This document shows positions 8,609 to 15,700 of a stretch of DNA of 29,292 nt, piece by piece (within the stretch, counting starts at the first letter, position 1; every line of letters begins with the position of its first letter). The stretch comes from Chloroflexota bacterium. Its GTDB lineage: Bacteria; Chloroflexota; Dehalococcoidia; GIF9; AB-539-J10. The stretch covers positions 1 to 29,292 of the forward strand of contig JADFUZ010000075.1 of assembly GCA_015222295.1 (NCBI GenBank). The letters are read 5' to 3'. A model generated the notes under the pieces. It was not told the DNA's origin. It worked only from the letters and a program-made list of their open reading frames with translations, and did not search any database. The translations under genes and the position numbers were made by a program.

Positions 8609-9384
8609 ACTTCCGGCTCAAATGTATAGGAGCCCAGCATCTCGATGGGTTCTTCCGTTTCCGCAGGAAGTACCTCAGCCTCTTCCCCTTGTTCGGGGAG
8701 CTGCAAGCGTTTGCCTTCGACTACTGCGTCGGCTATCCTGGTACAAATCAGCTTGATTGTCTTGATTGCGTCGTCGTTAGCTGGGATAGGGTAGTCAATC
8801 TGGTCGGGACTGCAATTGGTGTCCACGATGGCTATGACGGGGACGTCCATCCTCTTCGCTTCAGCGAGGGCAATCTTATCCTTGATAGGGTCGGCGATGA
8901 AGAGAGCCCCAGGAAGCGCTGTCATTTCTTTGAAGCCGCCCATTTGCTCATTCAAGCGCGCGAGTTTCTTTTCTAACTTGACTCGTTCTTTCTTGGACAG
9001 GCTATCGAACTCGCCCTTTTCCTTCCCATCTTCCAGACGGACAAGGTAGTCAATCCGGGCCTGTATAGTGGCGAAATTGGTTAGCATACCACCCAACCAC
9101 CTTTGGGCTACGTAATACATACCACATCTCCTGGCCTCTTCCTCCACCACTTGCTGAGCCTGTCTCTTGGTTCCTACGAATAGAACGGTCTGTCCTCTAC
9201 CGGCCAAATCTCTAGCAAAGCTGCAGGCAGCATCCAGCATCGTGACCGTTTGCTCCAGGTCGATGATGTGGATCCCGTTACGCTGAGTAAAGATGTATTT
9301 CTTCATCTTGGGGTGCCAGTAGCTGGTGTGGTGGCCAAAGTGGGCACCCGCTTCGAGAAGTTCCTTTACTGTCGGATTCTCCAT
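8605..9384 (-). CDS. rpsB: 30S ribosomal protein S2
   Basis: Small-subunit ribosomal protein. Family features are VKELLEAGAHFGHHTSYWHPKMKKYIF at the N-terminus, the GTKRQAQ segment, RWLGGMLTNFATI, and PGALFIADPIKDKIALAEAKR followed by IAIVDTNCSPDQIDYPIPANDDAI. I choose the ATG at 9384 (259 residues) because it fits the family N-terminus. The frame stays open back to a TTG at 9438, which would add 18 unconserved residues. The acidic tail after KRLQLPEQG is variable in the family. The leader between the upstream tRNA and this gene holds three small hairpins. There is no clear Shine-Dalgarno in front of the ATG. Confidence 0.96.
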   Translation of the reverse strand: MENPTVKELLEAGAHFGHHTSYWHPKMKKYIFTQRNGIHIIDLEQTVTMLDAACSFARDLAGRGQTVLFVGTKRQAQQVVEEEARRCGMYYVAQRWLGGMLTNFATIQARIDYLVRLEDGKEKGEFDSLSKKERVKLEKKLARLNEQMGGFKEMTALPGALFIADPIKDKIALAEAKRMDVPVIAIVDTNCSPDQIDYPIPANDDAIKTIKLICTRIADAVVEGKRLQLPEQGEEAEVLPAETEEPIEMLGSYTFEPEV

Positions 9385-9441
9385 CGCATTTATGATGCTG
9401 AGTAGCTTGCCCCGTGAAGCTCGGCTAATTCTACACAACTA

Positions 9442-9510
9442 GCACGGTTCGTGCAACACTCTGTTGGAGCACACTGGACTCCGTACCCGCTACCAACGCT
9501 CTGCCAGAGC
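9442..9510 (-). promoter_or_regulatory. rpsB leader with three consecutive hairpins (candidate S2 leader)
   Basis: Between tRNA-Arg and rpsB, three perfect inverted repeats occur in about 70 bases. They are GCTCTG-C-CAGAGC (9498-9510), CAACA-CTC-TGTTG (9454-9466) and GCACG-GTT-CGTGC (9442-9454). The last two share one base and so abut. None is followed by a T-run on the transcribed strand. Ribosomal protein S2 genes in several phyla are preceded by structured autoregulatory leaders, so this is a reasonable place for one. Its function here is inference. Confidence 0.4.
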
Positions 9511-9520
9511 CCCTCTTTGA

Positions 9521-9597
9521 TGGCGTCCCTGGCGGGATTCGAACCCACGACCCGCTGCTTAGAAGGCAGCCGCTCTGTCCGGCTGAGCTACAGGGAC
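9521..9597 (-). tRNA. tRNA-Arg (anticodon UCU)
   Basis: A full cloverleaf can be folded on the minus strand. The 7-bp acceptor stem pairs GTCCCTG with CAGGGAC. The D stem pairs GCTC with GAGC. The anticodon stem is GCTGC/GCAGC around the loop CTTCTAA, giving anticodon TCT. The T arm is GTGGG-TTCGAAT-CCCGC. The discriminator is G and the 3' CCA is encoded (9521-9523). It reads AGA/AGG arginine codons. It lies about 137 bases upstream of rpsB on the same strand and may be co-transcribed with it. Confidence 0.97.
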
Positions 9598-9604
9598 CCC
9601 ACGT

Positions 9605-9640
9605 AAGTATATCATGATATGGGTCAATCAACGGAGATGG
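9605..9640 (-). promoter_or_regulatory. Possible promoter for tRNA-Arg / rpsB cluster
   Basis: On the minus strand upstream of the tRNA there is a TATACT -10-like hexamer, 13 bases before the tRNA 5' end. TTGATT/TTGACC sequences lie further upstream, but none is at the ideal 16-18 base spacing. The -10 position suits a tRNA promoter; the -35 box is weak or absent. Confidence 0.3.
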
Positions 9641-9742
9641 AACAGTCCCAGCATCCTTCAGGGAACTCATGCTACGTTCCACGGCAAGCATTCTTCTCTG
9701 GAGGAAGTGACAATCAGTCGCGGCGAACACAGCCACCACTTG

Positions 9743-9755
9743 CCCGCTGTGCGGG
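9743..9755 (-). other. GC-rich hairpin just after fmdB
   Basis: CCCGC-TGT-GCGGG, a 5-bp GC stem, sits 8 bases after the fmdB stop codon on the minus strand. It could slow or end transcription of the zinc-protein operon, but no T-run follows, so I do not call it an intrinsic terminator. Confidence 0.3.
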
Positions 9756-9762
9756 GCCCCTT

Positions 9763-10017
9763 CTAGTGGTCGCTGGCTCCCTTATCCAGTTTCGGCCCGT
9801 TTGCTCCCATTTCTTTGGCCTCAGGACCGCCGTCTTTCCCTTTCCTAGAATCAGTTATGTAGAAGCCCGATCCTTTGAACACTATTGGCACTGGGGAAAA
9901 AAGGCGACGGGCAACTCCACAGCAGAGAGGGCAGGTGGCTATCGGCTTATCACTGAATCTCTGCTTGAAGTCGAAGCAGTGACCGCAGCTCGCACATTCA
10001 TACCGATATGTAGGCAT
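9763..10017 (-). CDS. FmdB-family zinc ribbon protein
   Basis: An 84-residue protein of the FmdB/CxxC_CxxC_SSSS family, small zinc ribbons of unclear function often annotated as putative regulators. Two zinc-binding pairs are seen: CASC at residues 8-11 (in YRYECASCGHCFD) and CPLC near residue 30. They are followed by the family hallmark FKGSGFYITDSRK. The C-terminal 25 residues are charged and variable. It lies 20 bases downstream of a second small zinc-type gene, and the two appear to form an operon driven by the promoter at 10302-10330 with a CIRCE-like operator. A role in stress response or protein quality control is inferred only from that operator. Confidence 0.88.
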   Translation of the reverse strand: MPTYRYECASCGHCFDFKQRFSDKPIATCPLCCGVARRLFSPVPIVFKGSGFYITDSRKGKDGGPEAKEMGANGPKLDKGASDH

Positions 10018-10037
10018 TCATGACTCCCCTCAGGGCG

Positions 10038-10259
10038 TTATTGGCTAGCAGACACGATTTCCTCGCTAGGTGTTTCTTCCGTGTTCGTCTCAGTGACTCT
10101 AAACTCGCCGCTCAGGCCGAGAGTCCCTATTTCAAATGGCGGTTGGTGTGCCTGCAGTACGTGCTTGTCCCAGCAATAAGCGTGCACGAAGACGCCACAG
10201 GAACAATGGAAAACCGCTCTGGCAAGAAGCAAGGGATTCCCGCAAACGGCACAGTTCAT
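10038..10259 (-). CDS. Small Cys/His-rich putative zinc-binding protein, unrecognised
   Basis: I do not recognise this 73-residue protein. It starts at an ATG with an ideal GGAGGTG ribosome binding site; the longer open frame reaching 10391 runs across the promoter and is rejected. The N-terminal half has evenly spaced metal-ligand candidates: C3, C6, C19, C21, H26, C29, H33 and H38. The order CxxC...CxC....HxxC recalls the first part of a RING/PHD or B-box-like cross-brace finger. The C-terminal half is acidic (TNTEETPSEE) and probably flexible. It is the first gene of an operon with an FmdB zinc ribbon, under a sigma70-type promoter overlapped by a CIRCE-like element. Heat-shock regulation is therefore likely; the biochemical role is unknown. 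Confidence 0.72.
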   Translation of the reverse strand: MNCAVCGNPLLLARAVFHCSCGVFVHAYCWDKHVLQAHQPPFEIGTLGLSGEFRVTETNTEETPSEEIVSASQ

Positions 10260-10275
10260 TTGGCACCTCCAACAG

Positions 10276-10302
10276 TTAGCACTCTTAGGGCCGGACTGCC
10301 AA
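10276..10302. promoter_or_regulatory. CIRCE-like operator (HrcA binding site)
   Basis: The sequence reads TTAGCACTC-N9-GACTGCCAA. The CIRCE consensus for the heat-shock repressor HrcA is TTAGCACTC-N9-GAGTGCTAA. The left half matches 9 of 9, the right half 7 of 9, and the 9-base spacing is exact. It starts at the -10 box of the minus-strand promoter and covers the predicted transcription start, an ideal position for repression of the zinc-protein operon. Confidence 0.72.
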
Positions 10303-10330
10303 TTATATTGGAGCGAGCTCGGATAATCAA
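10302..10330 (-). promoter_or_regulatory. Sigma70-type promoter of the zinc-protein operon
   Basis: On the minus strand, TTGATT (10330-10325) is followed after 17 bases by a perfect TATAAT (10307-10302). The -10 lies within a small palindrome, CCAAT-TAT-ATTGG. Transcription would start near 10295, giving a leader of about 36 bases with a GGAGGTG ribosome binding site. Confidence 0.75.
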
Positions 10331-10368
10331 GTGGCCGGCAAGGTTCGGTGACAAGGGGGTGGCCGCGG

Positions 10369-10398
10369 TTGACATGAAAACGCTCCAGCAACTATCAT
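10369..10398 (+). promoter_or_regulatory. Sigma70-type promoter for pgk and the central operon
   Basis: A perfect TTGACA (10369-10374) is followed after 18 bases by TATCAT (10393-10398, five of six matches). It would give a leader of about 137 bases before pgk. The leader contains a short AGCAC/GTGCT inverted repeat right after the start and a CCAGG-A-CCTGG palindrome at 10449-10459. No known riboswitch is recognised there. Confidence 0.6.
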
Positions 10399-10541
10399 TG
10401 AGCACACTGAAGTGCTGTGCTGCCTTCACCCTGGTGTGGGAAGGATTGCCAGGACCTGGGCTTTCAACTCCGACCCCTCTTGATTCACGTTGTTGACAGA
10501 CACAGCACGCTGGCCAACGAGGTGCAGCTAACGGAGAAGCA

Positions 10542-11732
10542 ATGCAGAAGAAGGACGTTGTAGACGTAGAGGTTGGTGGGAAACGGATATTGCTGAGAGT
10601 CGATTTCAACGTGCCTCTCGATATGAGCACAGGTGCTATCAAGGATGACAGCCGCATCAGAGCTTCGCTGCCCACTATCAAGTACCTTCTTGACCACAGG
10701 GCCAAGGTGATCCTGTGCTCTCATCTCGGCCGCCCAGGGGGCAGAGTAGATGAGGGATTGCGCATGAAGCCGGTGGCTCAGCACCTATCGCAGCTCATCA
10801 ATTTGACCGTGGACGTAGCGCCTGATTGTGTGGGGTCGGAAGTCGAAGAGAGGACAAGAGAATTGAGGGAAGGCAGTATTCTCTTGCTGGAAAACCTGCG
10901 GTTCCATCCCGAAGAAGAGGCAAACAAGGCTTGGTTTGCGCGCGATTTGGCCCGGCTGGCGGATATCTATGTCAATGACGCGTTCGGCACAGCTCACAGG
11001 GCCCACGCCTCTACGGTAGGTGTAGCCAAGCACCTTCCGGCGGTCGCTGGCTTCCTAATGGAGAAGGAACTGGTGGTGATGTCGGAGCTTCTGGGAGCCC
11101 CAAGGCGTCCTTTCGCTTGTGTCATAGGTGGTGCCAAGGTGAGCGACAAGATGGGACTCATACAGAACATGTTGAGAAGGGTTGACATCCTACTCATCGG
11201 CGGCGGCATGGCAGCTACTCTGCTGAAGGCACAAGGCTATGAAGTAGGACGCTCCTTGGTGGAAGATGACAGGTTGGACCTGGCCAGGGAGTTGCTGACG
11301 GATGCGAGGGAGCAGAAGGTCGCAATGCTACTGCCCGTGGATGTCCTCGTAGCCAGGGAGATCAAAGCCGAAGCTGAATCTGAAATCGTGCCCATAGCCA
11401 ATATACACCCAAGTTCGCAGATTGTTGACGTCGGGCCCGAGACAACCGAGCTTTTCTCCAGGCAGTTGGTGAAATGCCAGATGGTCATGTGGAACGGGCC
11501 GATGGGCATTTACGAGATACCTCGGTTTAGTGAAGGAACACGATCCCTTGTTAGGCTTCTTTCCACTCTTACGGCCATTACTGTCGTGGGTGGGGGTTCG
11601 AGTGCCGACATAGTTCGAGAGATGGGGCTAGGAGAGAAGATGACTCATGTCTCCACAGGTGGTGGTGCTACGCTGGAATTCCTGGAAGGGGCCACGTTGC
11701 CCGGTGTTGAAGCCCTTCTGGACAAGATGTGA
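10542..11732 (+). CDS. pgk: Phosphoglycerate kinase
   Basis: Glycolytic/gluconeogenic enzyme interconverting 1,3-bisphosphoglycerate and 3-phosphoglycerate with ADP/ATP. At 396 residues it has the normal length. Substrate-binding marks are LLRVDFNVPLD, CSHLGRPGG, LLENLRFHPEEE and NDAFGTAHRAHAST in the N-terminal lobe. The nucleotide lobe has the conserved FACVIGGAKVSDKM, MVMWNGPMGIYE and the end motif VSTGGGATLEFLEG. The ATG has a GGAG site 5 bases upstream. It is first in a long plus-strand series and is directly followed by tpiA. Confidence 0.97.
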   Translation: MQKKDVVDVEVGGKRILLRVDFNVPLDMSTGAIKDDSRIRASLPTIKYLLDHRAKVILCSHLGRPGGRVDEGLRMKPVAQHLSQLINLTVDVAPDCVGSEVEERTRELREGSILLLENLRFHPEEEANKAWFARDLARLADIYVNDAFGTAHRAHASTVGVAKHLPAVAGFLMEKELVVMSELLGAPRRPFACVIGGAKVSDKMGLIQNMLRRVDILLIGGGMAATLLKAQGYEVGRSLVEDDRLDLARELLTDAREQKVAMLLPVDVLVAREIKAEAESEIVPIANIHPSSQIVDVGPETTELFSRQLVKCQMVMWNGPMGIYEIPRFSEGTRSLVRLLSTLTAITVVGGGSSADIVREMGLGEKMTHVSTGGGATLEFLEGATLPGVEALLDKM

Positions 11733-11785
11733 ATGAACGAAAGAGAATCCCGGACACCCCGGCTCTCGGAAAGAAAGGTGGGAAG

Positions 11786-12568
11786 TTGCACTCAAAGCGT
11801 GTTCCATTAGTCGCTGGCAACTGGAAGATGAACACCACCCTCGTCCAAGCTACAAGTCTGGCTCGTAACATGCTGGGCGAGCTTGATGGTGTGAACGGTG
11901 TGGAAAAGGTGCTCTGCCCCCCGTTCATTTCTCTGGCTGCGGTACATGAGGTGCTCAGAGGCTCGTCCGTCAAGCTCGGTGCCCAGAACATGCACTTCGA
12001 GGAAAAAGGAGCTTACACTGGCGAAGTATCTCCTGCGATGCTCGCTGGGCTGTGTGAATTTGTTATTCTGGGACATTCGGAGCGACGCCAGCACTTTGGT
12101 GAAACCGACCAGATTGTCAATAAGAAGATAGTATTGGCTCTGAAGAACAAGCTTAGGCCCATCTTGTGCATCGGCGAACGGTTGGAGGACAAGAAGTCCG
12201 GAAAGACAGAGGAGATCATCGCCGGGCAGATTGCCGGGGGCTTGGACAGCGTTGACGCCACTCGTGAAATCGTGATTGCCTACGAGCCAGTATGGGCTAT
12301 CGGCACGGGTATATCAGCCAGCGGGGAGAAGGCGGCGGCTACCATCGGGTTCATCCGTCATGCTGTGGGGAGACTGTGGAATAGCAATGTAGCGCAGGAC
12401 CTCGTTGTACTGTACGGCGGTAGCGTTACCGGTAGCAATATCGCTGAGTTCATTTCCTACCCCGAAATCGATGGCGCTCTGGTTGGCGGTGCTAGTCTCC
12501 AGCCCAGCGAATTCGTCAGCATTGTCAGCCAGACAGCAGCAATCAAAGGGGGATCCGCTGGCTCCTAG
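11786..12568 (+). CDS. tpiA: Triosephosphate isomerase
   Basis: Interconverts dihydroxyacetone phosphate and glyceraldehyde 3-phosphate. The TIM-barrel catalytic residues are visible: Lys in AGNWKMN, His in VILGHSERR and Glu in YEPVWAIGTG. The phosphate-binding YGGSV and DGALVGGASL follow. The start is uncertain. I use TTG at 11786, which has a well placed AAAGGTGGG ribosome binding site and gives 260 residues, close to the family length. A GTG at 11729 overlaps the pgk stop codon and would add 19 unconserved residues. Confidence 0.95.
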   Translation: MHSKRVPLVAGNWKMNTTLVQATSLARNMLGELDGVNGVEKVLCPPFISLAAVHEVLRGSSVKLGAQNMHFEEKGAYTGEVSPAMLAGLCEFVILGHSERRQHFGETDQIVNKKIVLALKNKLRPILCIGERLEDKKSGKTEEIIAGQIAGGLDSVDATREIVIAYEPVWAIGTGISASGEKAAATIGFIRHAVGRLWNSNVAQDLVVLYGGSVTGSNIAEFISYPEIDGALVGGASLQPSEFVSIVSQTAAIKGGSAGS

Positions 12569-12594
12569 TGTTGCTGGGTGAAGCAAAGGGCGTT

Positions 12595-13563
12595 ATGAGA
12601 TGCCTTATTGCTATCGTTGGGCCGACCGCAGTGGGCAAGAGCGATCTAGGTCTTCGCTTGGCCCAGTGCATTCAGTTGGAGATAGTAAACGCTGACAGTC
12701 GCCAAGTTCGCCGCTATATGGATATTGGCACCAGCAAGCCTAGCCCAGCCCAAAGGGCATTGGTTCCTCACCATCTCATCGATATTGTCAATCCTGATGA
12801 AGAGTTCAGTCTCGCTACGTATTGCAGCTTGGCCAAGAATGCAGTTGAAGGCATCCAGCGACGGGGTAGATTGCCTCTACTCGTAGGGGGCACTGGCCTG
12901 TATATATGGTCCTTGGTCGAAGGATGGAGCATACCTCGCGTGCCACCTGATTACCACCTGAGGCGTCAACTAGAAACTCGGGCGAGAAAAGAGGGCAGCC
13001 CAGCACTCCATGAGGATCTAAGGCAGATCGACCCCGTGGCGGCAGCATCAATACATCCGAACAACGCACGTCGTATCATAAGGGCCCTGGAAATCCATCA
13101 GACAACAGGGCTCCCTCCTTCGCAACTGCTACGGAGCAGGAAAACACCGAGTTTTCCGACTCTTATCATTGGCTTGACGCTGGAAAGGCGTGAGCTGTAC
13201 AGGAGAATTGACCGTCGTGTTGATAGAATGCTGGAGGCCGGACTGGTTGAGGAAGTAAGAGGAATAGTGGAGAGGGGATATGGGCTTGACTCGCCTTGCA
13301 TGTCTGCAATAGGTTACAGGGAAGTTGGCCAATTCCTTCGAGGTGAATTGGATCTGCGCACGGCCACGGAGCGCATGAGAGTTAATACCCATCGTATGGC
13401 TCGTCGGCAGTACGCTTGGTTTCGCCTTCACGATGCAAGAATCCACTGGTTCGACGCTGCTGAGAGCAAACTCGATGGGGAGGTGATAGACTTATGCCGA
13501 GAATTCCAAGTCCACGGTGCATCTGACAGAAAGGAACAGCAAGAAAGCAGCGAGGCAGCGTAG
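12595..13563 (+). CDS. miaA: tRNA dimethylallyltransferase
   Basis: Transfers an isopentenyl-type group from DMAPP to N6 of A37 in tRNAs reading U-initial codons. The P-loop is GPTAVGKS near the N-terminus, followed by NADSRQVRRYMDIGTSKPS and LVGGTGLYI. The tRNA/swinging region has RRIIRALEIHQTTG and the C-terminal part SAIGYREVGQFLRGE. I use the ATG at 12595 (322 residues), preceded by AAAGGG. The open frame extends to a GTG at 12568 inside the tpiA stop. Its DMAPP substrate comes from the MEP pathway, part of which is encoded in the left half of the window. Confidence 0.94.
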   Translation: MRCLIAIVGPTAVGKSDLGLRLAQCIQLEIVNADSRQVRRYMDIGTSKPSPAQRALVPHHLIDIVNPDEEFSLATYCSLAKNAVEGIQRRGRLPLLVGGTGLYIWSLVEGWSIPRVPPDYHLRRQLETRARKEGSPALHEDLRQIDPVAAASIHPNNARRIIRALEIHQTTGLPPSQLLRSRKTPSFPTLIIGLTLERRELYRRIDRRVDRMLEAGLVEEVRGIVERGYGLDSPCMSAIGYREVGQFLRGELDLRTATERMRVNTHRMARRQYAWFRLHDARIHWFDAAESKLDGEVIDLCREFQVHGASDRKEQQESSEAA

Positions 13564-13564
13564 T

Positions 13565-14401
13565 ATGCAGTTCTCCAAGCTCCACGGAACAGGAAATGAC
13601 TTCATTGTGGTCGACGCCAGAGACAAGGAGCGAGACTGGTCAGCTCTGGCTCGGGTAATGTGCCGGCGCCGTTTTGGAGTGGGGGCTGACGGGTTGATCT
13701 TGGTGCAGGATTCGAAGGTGGCTAACTTGGGAATGCGAATGTTCAATCCTGATGGCTCTGAAGCTGAGGCCTGTGGCAATGGCTTGAGATGCTTCGTCAA
13801 GCATGCTATCGAGAGGAGGATGGTTGCCAGATCGGCCTTGACTGTGGAAACCCTGTCGGGCGTGCGAAATGCTGTGGCTCGTGTGTCTGAGGGTGAAGTT
13901 GCGCACGTTGAGATAAGCATGGGCCTGCCTCGATTCCAACCTGAACTGATCCCCATCGAAACGGCAACTGACGAGATACCTATACTAGATTACCCCTTGG
14001 ACGTTGGAGATGAGAAACTGGCTCTATGTCTGTTGTCCATGGGTAATCCTCACGCTGTGAGTTTTCAATTTGAGCCAGTGGCTGGTTTCCCCCTGAACAG
14101 GGTGGGGCCTCTGGTAGAAAACCATTCTCTATTCCCGCAAAGGACGAATTTCGAAGTGGCGAGGACTCTGAGCAGGGGAAGGGTGGAAGCTAGAGTCTGG
14201 GAGCGGGGCGTGGGAGAGACTCTCGCCTGTGGTAGTGGCGCTTGTGCTATAGCTGTGGCTGGACATTTGCTTGGCTACGTGGACAAGGAAGTCGACATAA
14301 TGCTCCCCGGTGGGGTGTTGACGGTCTCCTGGGATGGAGTGGGGGAGCTTGTCTTGGGTGGTTCGGTGGAGGAGGTTTTCACCGGGCAGTACTTGGATTA
14401 G
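13565..14401 (+). CDS. dapF: Diaminopimelate epimerase
   Basis: Cofactor-independent racemase turning LL- into meso-diaminopimelate for lysine and, where present, cell-wall synthesis. The two catalytic cysteines lie in EACGNGLRC (about residue 73) and ACGSGACA (about residue 218). Other family marks are FSKLHGTGNDFIVVDAR at the N-terminus, MRMFNPDGSEAE and MGNPHAV. The ATG at 13565 (278 residues) is one base after the miaA stop and fits the family N-terminus; the frame extends upstream inside miaA. The next gene, dapL, makes its substrate. Confidence 0.95.
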   Translation: MQFSKLHGTGNDFIVVDARDKERDWSALARVMCRRRFGVGADGLILVQDSKVANLGMRMFNPDGSEAEACGNGLRCFVKHAIERRMVARSALTVETLSGVRNAVARVSEGEVAHVEISMGLPRFQPELIPIETATDEIPILDYPLDVGDEKLALCLLSMGNPHAVSFQFEPVAGFPLNRVGPLVENHSLFPQRTNFEVARTLSRGRVEARVWERGVGETLACGSGACAIAVAGHLLGYVDKEVDIMLPGGVLTVSWDGVGELVLGGSVEEVFTGQYLD

Positions 14402-14413
14402 AGGAGAAGATGG

Positions 14414-15583
14414 ATGAATCTGGCTACGAGGGTTGAGAAGTTGGCTCCGTATCTCTTTGTGGATATCACGAAGAAGATCGTTGAGAAACAGGCCAGGGGA
14501 GAGGATGTCATAAGCTTCGCCATTGGCGATCCTGATATGGCTACGCCGTCTCACATCATTGAACGCATGTGTCAGGCAGCGGCTGATCCGGTGAACCACC
14601 GTTATCCTGAGACCATTGGCTTACCTGAATTGCACGGGGCGATTGCTGAGTGGTACGAAAAACGATTCAAGGTTGTCTTGAACCCTGAGACAGAGGTGCT
14701 GCCGCTGATTGGCTCTAAGGAGGGGATTGGCCACATGTCGTTGTGTCTGATCGACCACGGGGATATGGCGTTGGTGACTGACCCCGGGTATCCTGTGTAT
14801 TCGATGAGCACGATAATAGCTGGCGGCGTGCCTCACTTCATACCCTTGAAAGAGGAGAATGACTTCTTGCCTGATTTTGACAGCATATCCGACAACGTGG
14901 CGGCCAAGGCACGAGTCATGTGGCTGAACTATCCCAATAACCCAACGGGGGCTTCGACTGACGTCGGCTTTTTCGAGAAGGCAGTGTGGTTTGCCCGAAG
15001 GCATGATCTGGCCATTTGCCACGACAATCCCTATAGCGAGGTCTTCTTTGAAGGTCTCGAGCCACCGAGCTTCTTGCAAGCCCCTGGAGCCAGAGAAGTA
15101 GGGGTGGAGTTTCACTCTCTGTCGAAGACGTACCACATGACGGGGTGGCGCATAGGCATGGTTGTAGGAAATCCGGCTATGATAGATGCTTTGTTCCGAA
15201 TCAAGTCTAATCTGGATTCGGGTATTCCGCAGGCGATCCAGCAAGCTGCAATAGAGGCTTTGCACGGGCCGCAGGAGTGCATCGCTGAGCACAACGGCAT
15301 CCTGCAACGCCGGCGAGACAAACTGACAACAGCGCTTGCCCAGGCGGGTCTTGGCGTCAAAGTCCCAAAAGCTACGTTTTTTGTTTGGGCCAAGATTCCC
15401 CCGGGACATAGCTCCGTGGATTTCACCAAGAGACTGCTGGATGAAGCTGGAATAGCTGTTACTCCAGGCATCGGTTACGGGCAAGAAGGAGAAGGTTACA
15501 TTAGATTGTCTCTGACCATCCCGGACGACCGTTTGGAGAAGGGAATAGAGCGGTTGTTGGGTTGGTGCCGGGGAGGACGTTGA
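14414..15583 (+). CDS. dapL: LL-diaminopimelate aminotransferase (class I/II PLP enzyme)
   Basis: PLP-dependent fold-type I aminotransferase of 389 residues. Seen are ISFAIGDPDMATP, the RYPETIGLPELHGAIAEWY substrate region, NYPNNPTGA, the aspartate and tyrosine of ICHDNPYSE, and the PLP lysine in SLSKTYHMTGWRIG. The arginine that grips the substrate carboxylate is in YIRLSLT. Placement directly after dapF makes DapL (tetrahydrodipicolinate to LL-DAP in one step) the best call; close relatives include aspartate and alanine transaminases, so substrate is inferred from context. The ATG follows an AGGAG site. An out-of-frame ATG four bases earlier is ignored. Confidence 0.88.
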   Translation: MNLATRVEKLAPYLFVDITKKIVEKQARGEDVISFAIGDPDMATPSHIIERMCQAAADPVNHRYPETIGLPELHGAIAEWYEKRFKVVLNPETEVLPLIGSKEGIGHMSLCLIDHGDMALVTDPGYPVYSMSTIIAGGVPHFIPLKEENDFLPDFDSISDNVAAKARVMWLNYPNNPTGASTDVGFFEKAVWFARRHDLAICHDNPYSEVFFEGLEPPSFLQAPGAREVGVEFHSLSKTYHMTGWRIGMVVGNPAMIDALFRIKSNLDSGIPQAIQQAAIEALHGPQECIAEHNGILQRRRDKLTTALAQAGLGVKVPKATFFVWAKIPPGHSSVDFTKRLLDEAGIAVTPGIGYGQEGEGYIRLSLTIPDDRLEKGIERLLGWCRGGR

Positions 15584-15700
15584 TGTCGCGCGTTCTCAGC
15601 CCAATAATGGAGAGTTGCGCCGTATCTCAATCGAGCGCAGGAGGAATGCATAAGACCGACAGTCCTTCCCACTGAGGATAACACAGAGTCGGCTTTCGTC

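Noticed and set aside
9431..9739. 102-residue open frame reading through the tRNA gene
   Set aside because: It contains the whole tRNA-Arg sequence, which explains the open frame; no protein family is recognisable.
10256..10705. Minus-strand open frame across the divergent promoter and pgk start
   Set aside because: It covers the pgk coding region and both promoters on the wrong strand, with no protein-like features.
14621..15484. 287-residue open frame antisense to dapL
   Set aside because: It is fully covered by the well supported aminotransferase gene and has no family features.
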